Shown here in pieces: positions 27,911 to 37,898 of a DNA stretch of 64,000 nucleotides (the first letter of the stretch is position 1; each line of letters opens with the position of its first letter). Origin of the DNA: Sphingobacterium sp. CZ-UAM (GTDB taxonomy: Bacteria > Bacteroidota > Bacteroidia > Sphingobacteriales > Sphingobacteriaceae); assembly GCF_002000245.1 (NCBI RefSeq), contig NZ_MTCM01000006.1, forward strand, positions 277,302 to 341,301, read 5' to 3'. The translations under genes and the position numbers were made by a program. The notes below the pieces were generated by a model. It searched no databases. It saw nothing but the letters and a program-made list of their open reading frames with translations, and had not been told where the DNA came from.

Positions 27911-30900
27911 TTAGAAACTTAGGCTTAAGTTAAAACCAAGGTAACGCATCGATGGAGAGTTTAGGTCTTCTGAACCCGCATCCGGATCAGAGAAACGATA
28001 CTCTTTTGTCCATAAAAACAGATTCTGTCCAGTGACACCAATACTCGCCTTTTTGGCTTTAAATCGAGAAGCTACATCTTTTGGCAAATTGTAACTTAAT
28101 GAAACTTCTCGAAGCTTAATAAACGTTTCGTCCCAAATATTTCGCGTACCTGAATAAGCTCTTTTCCAATAGTTTTCATAAGACACAACGGTTTCATTAG
28201 GCGCAAAAACACGTGTATCTTTTATAATCTGACCGTATTTATCGTAGCTTACCTCTCCCGACACAATTTTTACCCCTTTGCCGACAAAAGTGCGATTGCC
28301 ATTCACCACCTCTTCATAACGTTCCTTCGTATCGGAATCAGGATGTGCTCCTGTCTGCCATAAACGTGCGTTCATGTTAGAATAAGACAACCCTTTGATA
28401 CGACCGTCAAAACTAAAGGAGAGATTAAAATCTTTGTATTGGAATTGATTGGTGATTCCCCAGAACCATTTTGGAGCTGTATAACCAAATAATCTTGCTG
28501 TATGTACAGCACTGACAGGCATGCCGGCAGCATTATGGATAATCTCTCCATCTGGTGAGCGTTCCCAGTCACGCGTCACATAATGATCGGTGCGCATGCC
28601 CTCTTTTATATAAAGTGCATCGGCCGTATAGTCCGGATCAAGTTTATGATAATATTGTAAATTCTGCGAAAGATTACCATTAACAGACCATTCAAAGTTT
28701 TCTCTCCGGATCGGAACTCCGCCCAACGAGATCTCATGACCTCGGGTCATAAGCTCTTCTTTCAAATTGATTAGACGAGCCCTAAAACCAGTCGTGTGTG
28801 ATATATTGCTGTAATTAGAGTTTGAGATATCAGCGATAACATTATAGCGCCTTCTGGCGTAGTAGGTGTAACTTCCGGTCAGACGATTGTTTAAAACAGC
28901 CCATTCCAGACCGAACTCGGTCATATCTTCCTTGGTCGGATTAATAAAAAAGTCTTTTATAGTATTCGGATACGAACCAGTAGTCAAACCATCCCAAACA
29001 TTGTTGGTCACGCCAAACGTTTGATTAATTTCGTACGGATTAGGCGGATATACCGTAGATGCCCAAGACCCCCTTACCTTCAATAAATTCAACCAATTTG
29101 GTTTGTGAATTAAGTCAGACACCACGACACTTCCTGATACCGATGGATAGAAATAAGATTTATCAGGCCTCATCGAATACCAGTCATTACGGGCAGTGCC
29201 CTCGATGAATATCGCATTACGCCATGACAAGGATAACCGGCCGTATATACCATTACGCATTTCCTTAGTTTTACCCTCCAACGCAGAAACAGGTCCTGAG
29301 GAATTACGCAAGGAATAAAATCCTGGAATAGTGAGACCATTAACCGTGGATGCAGTCATGGTATTATCCCTGCGATAAAAAATAGAACCGCCTGCAAGTG
29401 CATCAATACCAAAATCACCAAAATTCTTTTTAGCCGTAAAGATAAAGTCATTGGTTGTGCTAAAGCCATCTTGTTTTCTGGACCAGTATTTCCCCCTGTT
29501 ATCATAACCTCCTGAACCATCAAAACCACCACGGGTTCCGTAGATACCCATTGGGTTGGTCTGTTCTCTTGTATTACCATAGTAGTCATACCCACTGCGC
29601 AACAAGAAATTTCCCCAATCAGTCATTTTGTAATTTAACGTAACCGCAGCATTCAGCTTATTGATTAGTTCTGAACTTATTTTCTCGTAGGCTGAGAGGT
29701 AGGGGTTGTCGTACCAGGCTTTATATAACCAGTTTTGACTGACATTTTCTGTCTGCCAATAGTCCTTGTATTGTGTTAAATCATATTCTGGACCTGTCCA
29801 TACTAAGATATTATAGATATACCCCTGATTATTGTAGCCCGAGCCAAAATCATTTGGCGCATACCTTCTGTTATATCCCAAACGTGTTTCCAGATTCACC
29901 TTATCAGATATCTTGGTTTCCCCAGATACGGAGATATTGGTCATATTCAGCTTGGTGTTCGGATATTGCCCTTTATTGTAGATATGGTTTATGGAGGTAC
30001 GGATACTTCCGTTTTCCCCTTGATTCGTGAAACTAACAGAGTTATTGGAGATAAAACCGGGCTCTAAAAAATTCTGAAAATTGTTTTTACCCTTTGAAGT
30101 CAATTCGGTTTCTACATCATCCATTTGTTTAGTCAATGGATTCCATTGCTTATATTTCCGACCAATATCCAGTTTGTCTCCCCATACCTCATCGTCTGTA
30201 TTGTACTTACCTCCATATCCCGCTGAATAAGATGTCTGTACATTAGGGAGTGCTAAATATCCCGCAAAGAACATATTATTGGAGTTTACAGTTATTTCTA
30301 CTCCTTTTTGCGGGAGGCCTTTTTTTGTGGTGACCATGATTGCTCCACCTGCCCCTTCAATCCCATATAGAGCCGCCGCTGTGGAGCCTTTCAGTACTGA
30401 AATATTTTCAATATTGTCAACAGCGATATCACGCAAACTCATGTTCTCATAAGCAACACCGTCAATCACCAATAAGGGATTTTTTCCACGAAGTTGTATA
30501 TCTGGTGCACGGTTAAATTCAGTACTGTTCATGACACGCAAACCCGAAACACGACCTGTTAATGTTGTTCCCACATCAACACCCTTGACTTTGGCCAATT
30601 GGTCACCTTTGATGTCCTGAACGGCATACCCAAGGGCTTTTTGCTCGCGCTTGATACCAAGAGCTGTGACCACGACTTCGTCTAAAGCCTCTGACGATTT
30701 GGAAAGCCGAATCAAACTTGCGCTATTTGCTGACACCTCAACAGGCTCATATCCGATATAAGAAACCTGCAGTATCGCATGATCCGAAACTCCGGATAAC
30801 TTGAACGCCCCCAGCTGATCCGTCGTTGCCGCTATAGACGACTCCTTGACACGTATCGTGGCTCCCGCAATAGGTAAGTTGGTTTCCTGATCCACTATTT

Positions 30901-31258
30901 TTCCACGCAATTCCTTTTGTACGGCAAACATCTTTTCACTTGCAATGGTCTCTTTTTTTGACACAACATAGAGCTTATCATCGATCTTTCTCACCTCGAG
31001 ATGTCCATCAGAAATCAATTGGATGAATTGGGCAATTCCCTCCTTTTTCAGCTTTTCAAGATTGGCGAGCTCATTGATTTTTTGATCGGCGATAGAAGCA
31101 TCATAGCCAAATTTTACGTTGAACTTTTGTTCCATTTTGGCAAGAATTTTCCCGATCCCTTCCCCAGTTGTAAACTGAGAAGCCATGGTTTGAAGCGCTA
31201 GAGACTGAAACAGCAACGCTCCACCCATAAGTTTTAAATAGTAATTGGTTCTTTTCAT
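27911..31258 (-). CDS. SusC/RagA-type TonB-dependent transporter with STN domain
   Basis: An 1115-residue outer-membrane transporter. The signal peptide covers about residues 1-27 (SLALQTMAS). The STN signalling domain lies at about 28-105 (GIGKILAKMEQKFNVKFGYD). Then follow a carboxypeptidase-regulatory-like domain at about 115-200 (LRGKIVDQETNLPIAGATIR), the plug at about 205-320 (ISVLKGSTAAALYGIEGAGG) and the barrel ending GFNLSLSF. It begins 3 bases after the FecR stop, which makes co-transcription with the anti-sigma gene likely and ties it to the sigma factor at 32275-32826. Confidence 0.95.
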   Translation of the reverse strand: MKRTNYYLKLMGGALLFQSLALQTMASQFTTGEGIGKILAKMEQKFNVKFGYDASIADQKINELANLEKLKKEGIAQFIQLISDGHLEVRKIDDKLYVVSKKETIASEKMFAVQKELRGKIVDQETNLPIAGATIRVKESSIAATTDQLGAFKLSGVSDHAILQVSYIGYEPVEVSANSASLIRLSKSSEALDEVVVTALGIKREQKALGYAVQDIKGDQLAKVKGVDVGTTLTGRVSGLRVMNSTEFNRAPDIQLRGKNPLLVIDGVAYENMSLRDIAVDNIENISVLKGSTAAALYGIEGAGGAIMVTTKKGLPQKGVEITVNSNNMFFAGYLALPNVQTSYSAGYGGKYNTDDEVWGDKLDIGRKYKQWNPLTKQMDDVETELTSKGKNNFQNFLEPGFISNNSVSFTNQGENGSIRTSINHIYNKGQYPNTKLNMTNISVSGETKISDKVNLETRLGYNRRYAPNDFGSGYNNQGYIYNILVWTGPEYDLTQYKDYWQTENVSQNWLYKAWYDNPYLSAYEKISSELINKLNAAVTLNYKMTDWGNFLLRSGYDYYGNTREQTNPMGIYGTRGGFDGSGGYDNRGKYWSRKQDGFSTTNDFIFTAKKNFGDFGIDALAGGSIFYRRDNTMTASTVNGLTIPGFYSLRNSSGPVSALEGKTKEMRNGIYGRLSLSWRNAIFIEGTARNDWYSMRPDKSYFYPSVSGSVVVSDLIHKPNWLNLLKVRGSWASTVYPPNPYEINQTFGVTNNVWDGLTTGSYPNTIKDFFINPTKEDMTEFGLEWAVLNNRLTGSYTYYARRRYNVIADISNSNYSNISHTTGFRARLINLKEELMTRGHEISLGGVPIRRENFEWSVNGNLSQNLQYYHKLDPDYTADALYIKEGMRTDHYVTRDWERSPDGEIIHNAAGMPVSAVHTARLFGYTAPKWFWGITNQFQYKDFNLSFSFDGRIKGLSYSNMNARLWQTGAHPDSDTKERYEEVVNGNRTFVGKGVKIVSGEVSYDKYGQIIKDTRVFAPNETVVSYENYWKRAYSGTRNIWDETFIKLREVSLSYNLPKDVASRFKAKKASIGVTGQNLFLWTKEYRFSDPDAGSEDLNSPSMRYLGFNLSLSF

Positions 31259-31261
31259 AAA

Positions 31262-32218
31262 TTACTTTTTATGGATAATTATTTGATTAAATGCTGTATT
31301 AAGAATTGTTAATGATTTGTCAAGATCATTGGCTGGTAGATATCCTGTAAAACTTGCAGTTTGAAATGAATCGACCAACCGTAGGTTTTGATCCGGATAT
31401 AGGTTATTCAGATCGGCAACAATCCGCGAAAGAGGTACATTCTTGAAAGACAATAACTCACTTTTCCCATTTGAAGAAACGACGGTATCCGCAGGCGACA
31501 CATCAAATTGCCCATGATCCCTGTCATAAGCCACCTGTTGACCTGGGTGAACAATAGAGAACTGATGCCCATGGGACACCTTCACCTTTCCGTGATTTAA
31601 GACCAAACGGCTACGCCGCGGAGAGCAGATTAAATTAAATGCTGTCCCTAATACGCGTACGTCAAAATCACCAGAATTAACAATCACAAAAGCTTGGTCA
31701 GGATTTTTGGCCACTTCAAAAAAAGCCTCTCCCGAAAGTTTGACCCGTCGTAGACTGTCTACATTAAAATCAGATAGAATTTCAATACATGCCCCTTGGC
31801 GAAGGGAAACACGTGTACCATCGGAAAGCGTAAGCTGTTTGACAAATTTCGTTGGGTTGCTGTATTTGACCACTTTGTATTCTGAATCGCCTGGCAGTGG
31901 TTGCGTCTTATACAAAAAAAGAAATGCAAAACCGACCAACAGTAAGGCTGCAGCGGCTAGGACTATAACGTGCCTTCTCCTCCAAATAGGTCGCACTTCG
32001 GCGGTTAATTCCGTACCGGTAATCGTATAATAAATATGGTCAGTGGTAGATTGATCTAAATCGAAAGTACCTTCATCCAGCGCTATCACCGCCTCCAAAT
32101 CGGGTAAATCGTCTTTATCGCAAGAAGTCAGTAAATCTAAAAATATGGTGTTTTCCTGTGGGGTCAATTCCCCCTTTAGGTATTTTGTATATAAGGTAGC
32201 TAGTTTGGGATCCATCAT
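31262..32218 (-). CDS. FecR-family anti-sigma factor
   Basis: A 318-residue inner-membrane protein. The cytoplasmic part is about 83 residues and opens with a second in-frame ATG, so MM or M are equal choices. One membrane segment covers about 84-105 (VIVLAAAALLLVGFAFLFLY). The periplasmic FecR domain shows KQLTLSDGTRVSLRQGACIE, VKLSGEAFFEVAK and FDVRVLGTAFNLI. The DUF4974-type tail contains FKNVPLSRIVADLNNLYP. It links the STN domain of the SusC downstream to the sigma factor upstream, from which it is separated by 56 bases. Confidence 0.92.
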   Translation of the reverse strand: MMDPKLATLYTKYLKGELTPQENTIFLDLLTSCDKDDLPDLEAVIALDEGTFDLDQSTTDHIYYTITGTELTAEVRPIWRRRHVIVLAAAALLLVGFAFLFLYKTQPLPGDSEYKVVKYSNPTKFVKQLTLSDGTRVSLRQGACIEILSDFNVDSLRRVKLSGEAFFEVAKNPDQAFVIVNSGDFDVRVLGTAFNLICSPRRSRLVLNHGKVKVSHGHQFSIVHPGQQVAYDRDHGQFDVSPADTVVSSNGKSELLSFKNVPLSRIVADLNNLYPDQNLRLVDSFQTASFTGYLPANDLDKSLTILNTAFNQIIIHKK

Positions 32219-32274
32219 CTTTGCGATCGTTTAAATACATATACGTATCTAAAAGACGATAAGACGACGCTACG

Positions 32275-32826
32275 CTAAAAAATAGTTAAGAATATCAACA
32301 GGGCTGTCGAAAGCTCAAAATTATCCAAGATATACTGACGTACAAACTTGTTCCCCTTGACCAATTGATCGCGTACAGTATTCACGGAGATCCCTAAGCG
32401 TTCCGCAATTTCCTGATTATCCAAAAACTCTTCTTTGCTCAAAAGGAATATCTCCAGACGAGCTTTAGGCAGCTTTTCAATCGCTTCACGATAGACACGT
32501 TCTAGGTCTTTAAAACGGATAGATTCTTCGTTTGAATTATCCACCTGTCTTGCGGCATCATTTTCATCAAGTTTAAATTGGAACCGTACTTTTTGCTTTC
32601 TCAATTCGTCAAATACGAGGTTTTTTGCAATGGTGTATAAATAAGACTGCGGGTTCTTATTTTCATCTAATTCGCTCCACTTTTTCCAAATGCGAGAAAA
32701 TGCCTCCTGAACCAAGTCAGCGGCAGTATCTTCTTCTTTCAGATGTAACAAGGCATATTTATAGACCTTGTCTTTGTAAGACAAAAAGAATTTTTTAAAA
32801 TCGGGAATGTTGTTTTCGATAGGCAT
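32275..32826 (-). CDS. ECF sigma-70 factor
   Basis: A 183-residue extracytoplasmic-function sigma factor. Region 2 covers about residues 8-75 (YKYALLHLKEEDTAADLVQE, AFSRIWKKW, NPQSYLYTIAKNLVFDELRK). Region 4 covers about 112-165 (LPKARLEIFLLSKEEFLDNQ, EIAERLGISVNTVRDQLVKG). It begins a cascade sigma - FecR - SusC - SusD on the minus strand. The short hydrophobic tail (ALLIFLTIF) resembles that of the sigma factor at 7589-8161. Confidence 0.92.
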   Translation of the reverse strand: MPIENNIPDFKKFFLSYKDKVYKYALLHLKEEDTAADLVQEAFSRIWKKWSELDENKNPQSYLYTIAKNLVFDELRKQKVRFQFKLDENDAARQVDNSNEESIRFKDLERVYREAIEKLPKARLEIFLLSKEEFLDNQEIAERLGISVNTVRDQLVKGNKFVRQYILDNFELSTALLIFLTIF

Positions 32827-33048
32827 CCTTCATCACTTGTAATTGACCTTACAAGTTTAGGTAGAATTTTCCAAAATATCGGAATGAAAATAGATCATAG
32901 CCCAGAGCATATTCTTTACCAGAGCACTGATAACATTTTAAATACGATTTATTTACATTAAATTAATCTGCAGACCGTCATCTCCCGCTGGAATGGTCAG
33001 CAGCAGTGCCACAAGGTCAGGATATCGCTTCCAGCACTAGGGTCGGAT

Positions 33049-33093
33049 GCAATAAAAAATCCCATTGGATTCTCCAATGGGATTTTTTATTGC
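33049..33093. terminator. Perfect 21-bp inverted repeat, bidirectional terminator
   Basis: Two 21-base arms pair perfectly around a 3-base loop (33070-33072). T runs are present in both directions. It is placed 25 bases past the stop of the minus-strand gene at 33118, whose transcript it should end. Confidence 0.88.
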
Positions 33094-33117
33094 ACATAGG
33101 TGCTCAATAGGACAAGA

Positions 33118-34710
33118 TTATTTTATCAGCGGAAATGGTCCCAGAAAATAACTCCCCCTTTTATAAAAGCGAAGGAAGAAATCCAGTACAGCTTCCTCTA
33201 AGGGGAAAAAGAATTGCTTATCTACTTCCGTCTTAAATAAGTTGGCATAATACTTTGGCAATTCGCTCGGGAAAAAGTCTTCCACCAGCAGGTTCAAGAA
33301 ATAACGTGCAAATGGAACATCTGCCTCAGCCCCTTCATCTTGCTTTTCAATAAATGGATTATGCGGCAGTGGGAAGAATTCCTCAATTCCACCAAAAACC
33401 TCTAATCCTGTTTTCGGATTAAAGAAAACCGTTACTTTCGCATCCGCCGTCAGGTCTAGATTCGATTCCGGAAGAGGAGACTCCTCCTTGCTTGGATATT
33501 TTTGTTGATATCTCTTAAAGAACTCATTTGCAAATTCCTTCACTTCCCGTCCCTCCATAAAAGCTACAGCCGCCTTTTGCTCAGACTGGAATAATTTGCC
33601 CATATCTTTCAACTGTTTTTCTGTCTTTTTCAAGCTCTTGTCTTTACCGTTCATCGCCTCAATGCGATAAGTCATCTCATATTGCTCCGGTAGGTCAAAA
33701 TTCACCTCTTCCGAATTGACCACCGTCATAATGCCAGATAGGTTCCAGGCTTCCTTCCAAGGAACGATTTCCATATAGAAGGATAAAGCCTCTGAAGGTT
33801 CAGCAAACTCCTGGATCGAATCCTTATAAATCTTGAATGCTGATTTCGTACCGATATGTTTGACGTGGACAAACTGTTCGTCCGTTTTTACATAGTCAAA
33901 GAAACTGTTGATACGGTTGCCCAAGGTTTTAACAGAACCATAAAGTGCATGCTCCTTACCCACTACCTCTGCAATAAATTCGGAAGATTTAAGGGCAAAT
34001 AAATGTAACCTATAATTGTTAAAATGGTTATCACGGACCCGGTAGATCATTTGCTGCAATTGCGCTTGATCATGTTGATATCTTCCCAATTCTGCCACTT
34101 GCATCAGGTGGTTAAGGTTGGTATTATACTCGCCCGCGGTCAGATAGTTTGTTGCGACAAGTTTCTCGATAAAATTGCGGACTTCAAAATAATTCGCAGC
34201 TTCATCCAGCGTGTATTCCAATTTTAACTTTGGATTTTCAGGAGCCACTTCATAATGTTCCTCCAGAATCGCATAGGCCAGATCCGTTATCAACTGTATC
34301 AAACGTCCGTGAGGATCGATAAACAAATGTGGATTACGCTCACTAAAAAATAGCCAGGTCAATACGGCTACATCTTCACCATTGATATCCTCGGGATAGT
34401 AGTCTAACAGGCTGTTATCCTTATAGAAAGGTAAAAACTGGTCATATAGGTCTTTATGAATGTTTCTGAAAGCCGCAAATATTCCTGTATTGGCAATTAC
34501 GTCCTCCAAATAACAGGTAAGGTAAATACTTAATGTCTTTAAGGCGTCCGTATGGATAAGATCATTGGTCTCTGGTTCTTCAAACCACAACGTTGATAAG
34601 CTATCGTTGATCTGATTGGCAACTCTTAAATAATAACTGTCTATATCGTTTGCTTTCTGATAAGTATGGTGTGCTATCCAATCTTGAATAAAAATTCTGT
34701 TTCCTCTCAT
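33118..34710 (-). CDS. DUF3843-like protein of unknown function
   Basis: A 530-residue soluble protein without signal peptide or membrane segment. The start MRGNRIFIQDWIAHHTYQKA, followed by DIDSYYLRVANQINDSL, resembles the opening of the Bacteroidota DUF3843 family, where a short IFIKDWLxxHPY-type motif is conserved. The middle is helical (TLDEAANYFEVRNFIEKLVA) with a charged coiled-coil near residues 365-395. The C-terminus (EEFFPLPHNPFIEKQDE, ANLFKTEVDKQFFFPLEEAV) is rich in aromatics. An open frame extends 22 codons further upstream, but that extension looks unlike coding sequence. Family assignment is from memory of the N-terminal pattern and moderately sure; function is unknown. It is a single gene between terminators. 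Confidence 0.7.
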   Translation of the reverse strand: MRGNRIFIQDWIAHHTYQKANDIDSYYLRVANQINDSLSTLWFEEPETNDLIHTDALKTLSIYLTCYLEDVIANTGIFAAFRNIHKDLYDQFLPFYKDNSLLDYYPEDINGEDVAVLTWLFFSERNPHLFIDPHGRLIQLITDLAYAILEEHYEVAPENPKLKLEYTLDEAANYFEVRNFIEKLVATNYLTAGEYNTNLNHLMQVAELGRYQHDQAQLQQMIYRVRDNHFNNYRLHLFALKSSEFIAEVVGKEHALYGSVKTLGNRINSFFDYVKTDEQFVHVKHIGTKSAFKIYKDSIQEFAEPSEALSFYMEIVPWKEAWNLSGIMTVVNSEEVNFDLPEQYEMTYRIEAMNGKDKSLKKTEKQLKDMGKLFQSEQKAAVAFMEGREVKEFANEFFKRYQQKYPSKEESPLPESNLDLTADAKVTVFFNPKTGLEVFGGIEEFFPLPHNPFIEKQDEGAEADVPFARYFLNLLVEDFFPSELPKYYANLFKTEVDKQFFFPLEEAVLDFFLRFYKRGSYFLGPFPLIK

Positions 34711-34882
34711 ATGAAAAATGCTAAATCCAAAAGTAGCCAAATTTTCGAAATTTCCATGATTGCAAAACACAAGCATAGCTGAAAATAATTTAGATATCCG
34801 CCCGGATCAATAAAAGACAAAATAGCTGCATATAATTTAGCTGTACAAGGATAAAAAAGTACTGTGTCAAGGGGAAACAAAA

Positions 34883-34905
34883 AGAGATGCCTTATGGGCA
34901 TCTCT
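34883..34905 (-). terminator. Terminator of the CpsB-like gene
   Basis: AGAGATGCC pairs with GGCATCTCT around a 5-base loop. On the minus strand the stem is followed by TTTTTG. It lies about 22 bases after the stop of the gene at 34928-35728. Confidence 0.8.
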
Positions 34906-34927
34906 ATATCTTAAATCGTGTCGTTCT

Positions 34928-35728
34928 TTATCCTGCGGCAATTATATTATCATCGTTTTTCAAATGATCCTGAAGAGTCGGATTTAAAATAGAACATGTT
35001 TTTAGTAAGTCGCGGACAGGATATTTAGCAACAATCTCTTCCAATGCTGCGAGATGGCGGCCATGATGCACATCCGTTCCTACAAAATCATACATACCTG
35101 ATTTAATCATTGTCAAGGCGGCCGATTTTACTTCAACGCCATAATACCTACTGATTGAAAGCAGATTCAATTGCAACATACAACCAGCGTCTTTGATCTG
35201 TTTGTACATATTAAAATTATAGTGGTAATAGTTATAACGTTCTGGGTGTGCTAAAATAGGTTGGTATCCCAGTTTTTGTATATCTAATATCGTTTGAAAC
35301 AAAGCTTTGGATTCCTGTAAATAGGACATTTCAATCAGCACATACCCTCCCGGCATTACACAAAGCTCATTTGCCTCGATCAACCGCGCAATGCCATCAT
35401 CGATCATATGCTCAGCGGCATGGTGGATTTCAGGACGATTAGGAAGCTCTTTCAGACCATCCACTAATTTATTTTTGGCCCCTTCAATTGTTCGGATGGT
35501 ATTCGGATGCACACCGTCCATTATATGCGGTGTACAAATAAATTTTTCAAACCCCATTCTACCCAGCCCCTTCAATAAATCAATAGATTGTTCAATGGAC
35601 TGACTTCCATCATCTATTCCCGGAAGGATATGATTATGCATATCCACCTCTAAAAAAGCGAGGGCACCTACAACCTTGATTTTCGACTCTTGAGTTTTGT
35701 TTCCAAACAGTTTTGAAAATATCCCCAT
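34928..35728 (-). CDS. CpsB/YwqE-type tyrosine-protein phosphatase (PHP domain)
   Basis: A 266-residue cytoplasmic protein of the polymerase-and-histidinol-phosphatase superfamily. Metal ligands are visible in DMHNHILPGIDDG (about residues 30-42), KFICTPHIMDG, AAEHMIDDG, ILAHPERYNYYH and VGTDVHHGRH near the C-terminus. The pattern matches CpsB/CapC/YwqE enzymes, which dephosphorylate tyrosine kinases controlling polysaccharide export. No Wzc-like kinase or capsule gene lies nearby, so the partner must be elsewhere. It appears to be a single gene with its own terminator. The family call is firm; the substrate is inferred. Confidence 0.88.
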   Translation of the reverse strand: MGIFSKLFGNKTQESKIKVVGALAFLEVDMHNHILPGIDDGSQSIEQSIDLLKGLGRMGFEKFICTPHIMDGVHPNTIRTIEGAKNKLVDGLKELPNRPEIHHAAEHMIDDGIARLIEANELCVMPGGYVLIEMSYLQESKALFQTILDIQKLGYQPILAHPERYNYYHYNFNMYKQIKDAGCMLQLNLLSISRYYGVEVKSAALTMIKSGMYDFVGTDVHHGRHLAALEEIVAKYPVRDLLKTCSILNPTLQDHLKNDDNIIAAG

Positions 35729-35913
35729 ATCCTATAATGTATAAATCGTTTAGCTAAATTATTATTTTGTAAACAACAAACAACAAAAATACCACTATTC
35801 GTCCGAAGGAGCGTAATATTAATTTAACATTATAAAAATATAACCATAATATTACAAACTTTACACGAAACAATTTAACAGGTAAAATTGTTTCGTAGCT
35901 CATCCAAAGTTTC

Positions 35914-37893
35914 CTATTTGCTGATCTCTTTTAAAATCTGATCAATCATGTAACTGATCGCCCCATCTTTTGTCTGTGGAAGTTTTGTAGATATCTCTGC
36001 TTCCATACGGTCAGCTACAATCCCCTTTGACGTAATTGCCGTGCTACCATATTGATTCAATTGTGCCATGGTTTGCTCCCACTGTCTTCCCGGGCTTACC
36101 CCCATTTCTTTTAGCATAGCGGGCAATTTTTGTAAGTCAATCGCAGCAGACATCTTATTTTGTTTCATCAACTTAATGAAATCTTTATTTGCAGGAGCCA
36201 TGCTTTTATTTTGACGGATATCATGTAAAGCCAGTGAATCATTACTTACCATTACCAGATCTTCTTTCAGAAGTACATACATCGGAAAATCCATGCCTTT
36301 TTTGGACGAAAAAGCGTAAATGTCATCCTTTACTTTACCAAGGGTTTTGGCGACGGCAAGATCCAATCCTTTTCTGAACAAACGCTGATCCTTTGAAGTA
36401 AACATCCAAATAAAAACGGGTAAGGTTTCGTCCTTCGTTTTCTTTACCTCTGTTGCATTATAATCATCATCATAACTATAATCTATATACTCCTTTCTGA
36501 ATTTGCGTAAACCATTCACCACAAATAGATGGTCCCCCGGCATCACTTGAGCAATTGCTTTCTCATCCAACGCAACTTCTAATGCCATTAATCCCCATTC
36601 AACTAAATCTTGTTGTGGTCCTAGTAACCCGCCATAGTATTTTGCCGTATAAGCAGGCATATCCCGCAAGTAGGCCTCTGAATTAATGTTAACATTAAAG
36701 AATCCAAGCGTTTTATCTGTCAAATATTTACGAAATTTCCCATTTGGTTTTCTTGCGTATAAGCGCTTAGACATTTCAACCAGATCTTTGTCTAATCCCA
36801 TGGAACCTTTCAATCGCAACACATCGCCATCTTGCAACAAATCCAGCATTCCATCCTTATAACCAGTTTTAAATTTATCCATATTAATTCCCATATACAG
36901 ATAAGGAATGGTTTTATAAGGCATCAGACCACGGTAAAGCTCTTCGACTCGCGGCACATATAAACGAACCAGTCCCAAGTTTTTGAGCACTTTTCCCTGA
37001 TCGGAAATGGAGAGGGGCTTATAGGATGCTGACAGCAAACGCGTCGCTTCTCCGTTCAACCATTTATCACGAAGGGCATTCCGTATCGAATCATTTTTTC
37101 GGTTTTGATTCTCATATGTTGTATAAAGTGAATCGTAATAACTTGGATCTCGCACTTCTGCGGGAGCTATATCCATAGGCATGGGCACATCAGCTTCAGC
37201 ATTCGTCAGAACAGTATCTGGAACACTTTCTACAATTGCTGGTGGAGTCAGTGGTTCCAACACCTTTTCACCTTCTTCCCATGCTGCCGAATCTACTACT
37301 GCAGCCGCGGAATCCACTGCCGCTGTCGGATAATCCAGTTCATGAGAGGCATCTGTTGCAGGCGCCACGTAGGAAACTTTTTTGATCCCATAACGATTCG
37401 CCACAGCCTCATCCTCAAAGAAAGTTGTACTCATCGTCGACGAAATAAAACGCGCTACGCGGTCGTTATAAACCAATATGCTCCCGGCTTTCATCCCTAT
37501 GCTTGAATATCCATTGGCAAAAGATTTGGGCTCACCGGCATCATGTATTAGCTTTTCGAATTGTCCTTTATTGGACAGTGGAAATATAAACTCGAGAAAA
37601 CTCACACTATCTGTTTTTCTATTATAGAAATAAGCCGTTTGAGACAAATCGATGCCCAGATTTTTGATATCATTTCCAACCGAAGCGCCCGATTTTTCAA
37701 TTTTCTTGAACAGACCTGCTTTTTGAAGCAGCTCATTCAATTTGTTGGCATTGGCCTTCTGAACAATTTCTTTTATATTAAATGCTGCAATAACTTCAGC
37801 ATCTTCAGGAATGAGTGTGATTAAATCTTGTGACTTCACACTTCCCATTAAAGAGAAACATGCCAGTCCAGTCAATAAAATTTTCGATTTCAT
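35914..37893 (-). CDS. Exported DUF4836-like protein
   Basis: A 659-residue exported protein (signal peptide to about residue 21, GSVKSQ). It opens LITLIPEDAEVIAAFNIKEI, which resembles DUF4836 proteins of Bacteroidota, where an IPxDA-type motif is followed by a statement of alternating helices and strands. A proline- and alanine-rich low-complexity spacer lies near residues 165-245. The C-terminal half contains DHLFVVNGLRKFRKEYIDYS and LPVFIWMFTSKDQRLFRKGL. Function is unknown. The gene starts 5 bases after the stop of the lipoprotein at 37899-38603, so the two form an operon and may act together in the envelope. Confidence 0.68.
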   Translation of the reverse strand: MKSKILLTGLACFSLMGSVKSQDLITLIPEDAEVIAAFNIKEIVQKANANKLNELLQKAGLFKKIEKSGASVGNDIKNLGIDLSQTAYFYNRKTDSVSFLEFIFPLSNKGQFEKLIHDAGEPKSFANGYSSIGMKAGSILVYNDRVARFISSTMSTTFFEDEAVANRYGIKKVSYVAPATDASHELDYPTAAVDSAAAVVDSAAWEEGEKVLEPLTPPAIVESVPDTVLTNAEADVPMPMDIAPAEVRDPSYYDSLYTTYENQNRKNDSIRNALRDKWLNGEATRLLSASYKPLSISDQGKVLKNLGLVRLYVPRVEELYRGLMPYKTIPYLYMGINMDKFKTGYKDGMLDLLQDGDVLRLKGSMGLDKDLVEMSKRLYARKPNGKFRKYLTDKTLGFFNVNINSEAYLRDMPAYTAKYYGGLLGPQQDLVEWGLMALEVALDEKAIAQVMPGDHLFVVNGLRKFRKEYIDYSYDDDYNATEVKKTKDETLPVFIWMFTSKDQRLFRKGLDLAVAKTLGKVKDDIYAFSSKKGMDFPMYVLLKEDLVMVSNDSLALHDIRQNKSMAPANKDFIKLMKQNKMSAAIDLQKLPAMLKEMGVSPGRQWEQTMAQLNQYGSTAITSKGIVADRMEAEISTKLPQTKDGAISYMIDQILKEISK

Positions 37894-37898
37894 ATAGG

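Noticed and set aside
34707..34901. A 64-codon minus-strand frame upstream of the DUF3843-like gene
   Set aside because: It overlaps the proposed start in another frame and contains an unlikely mix of Cys, Pro and aromatic residues; no homology or partner seen.
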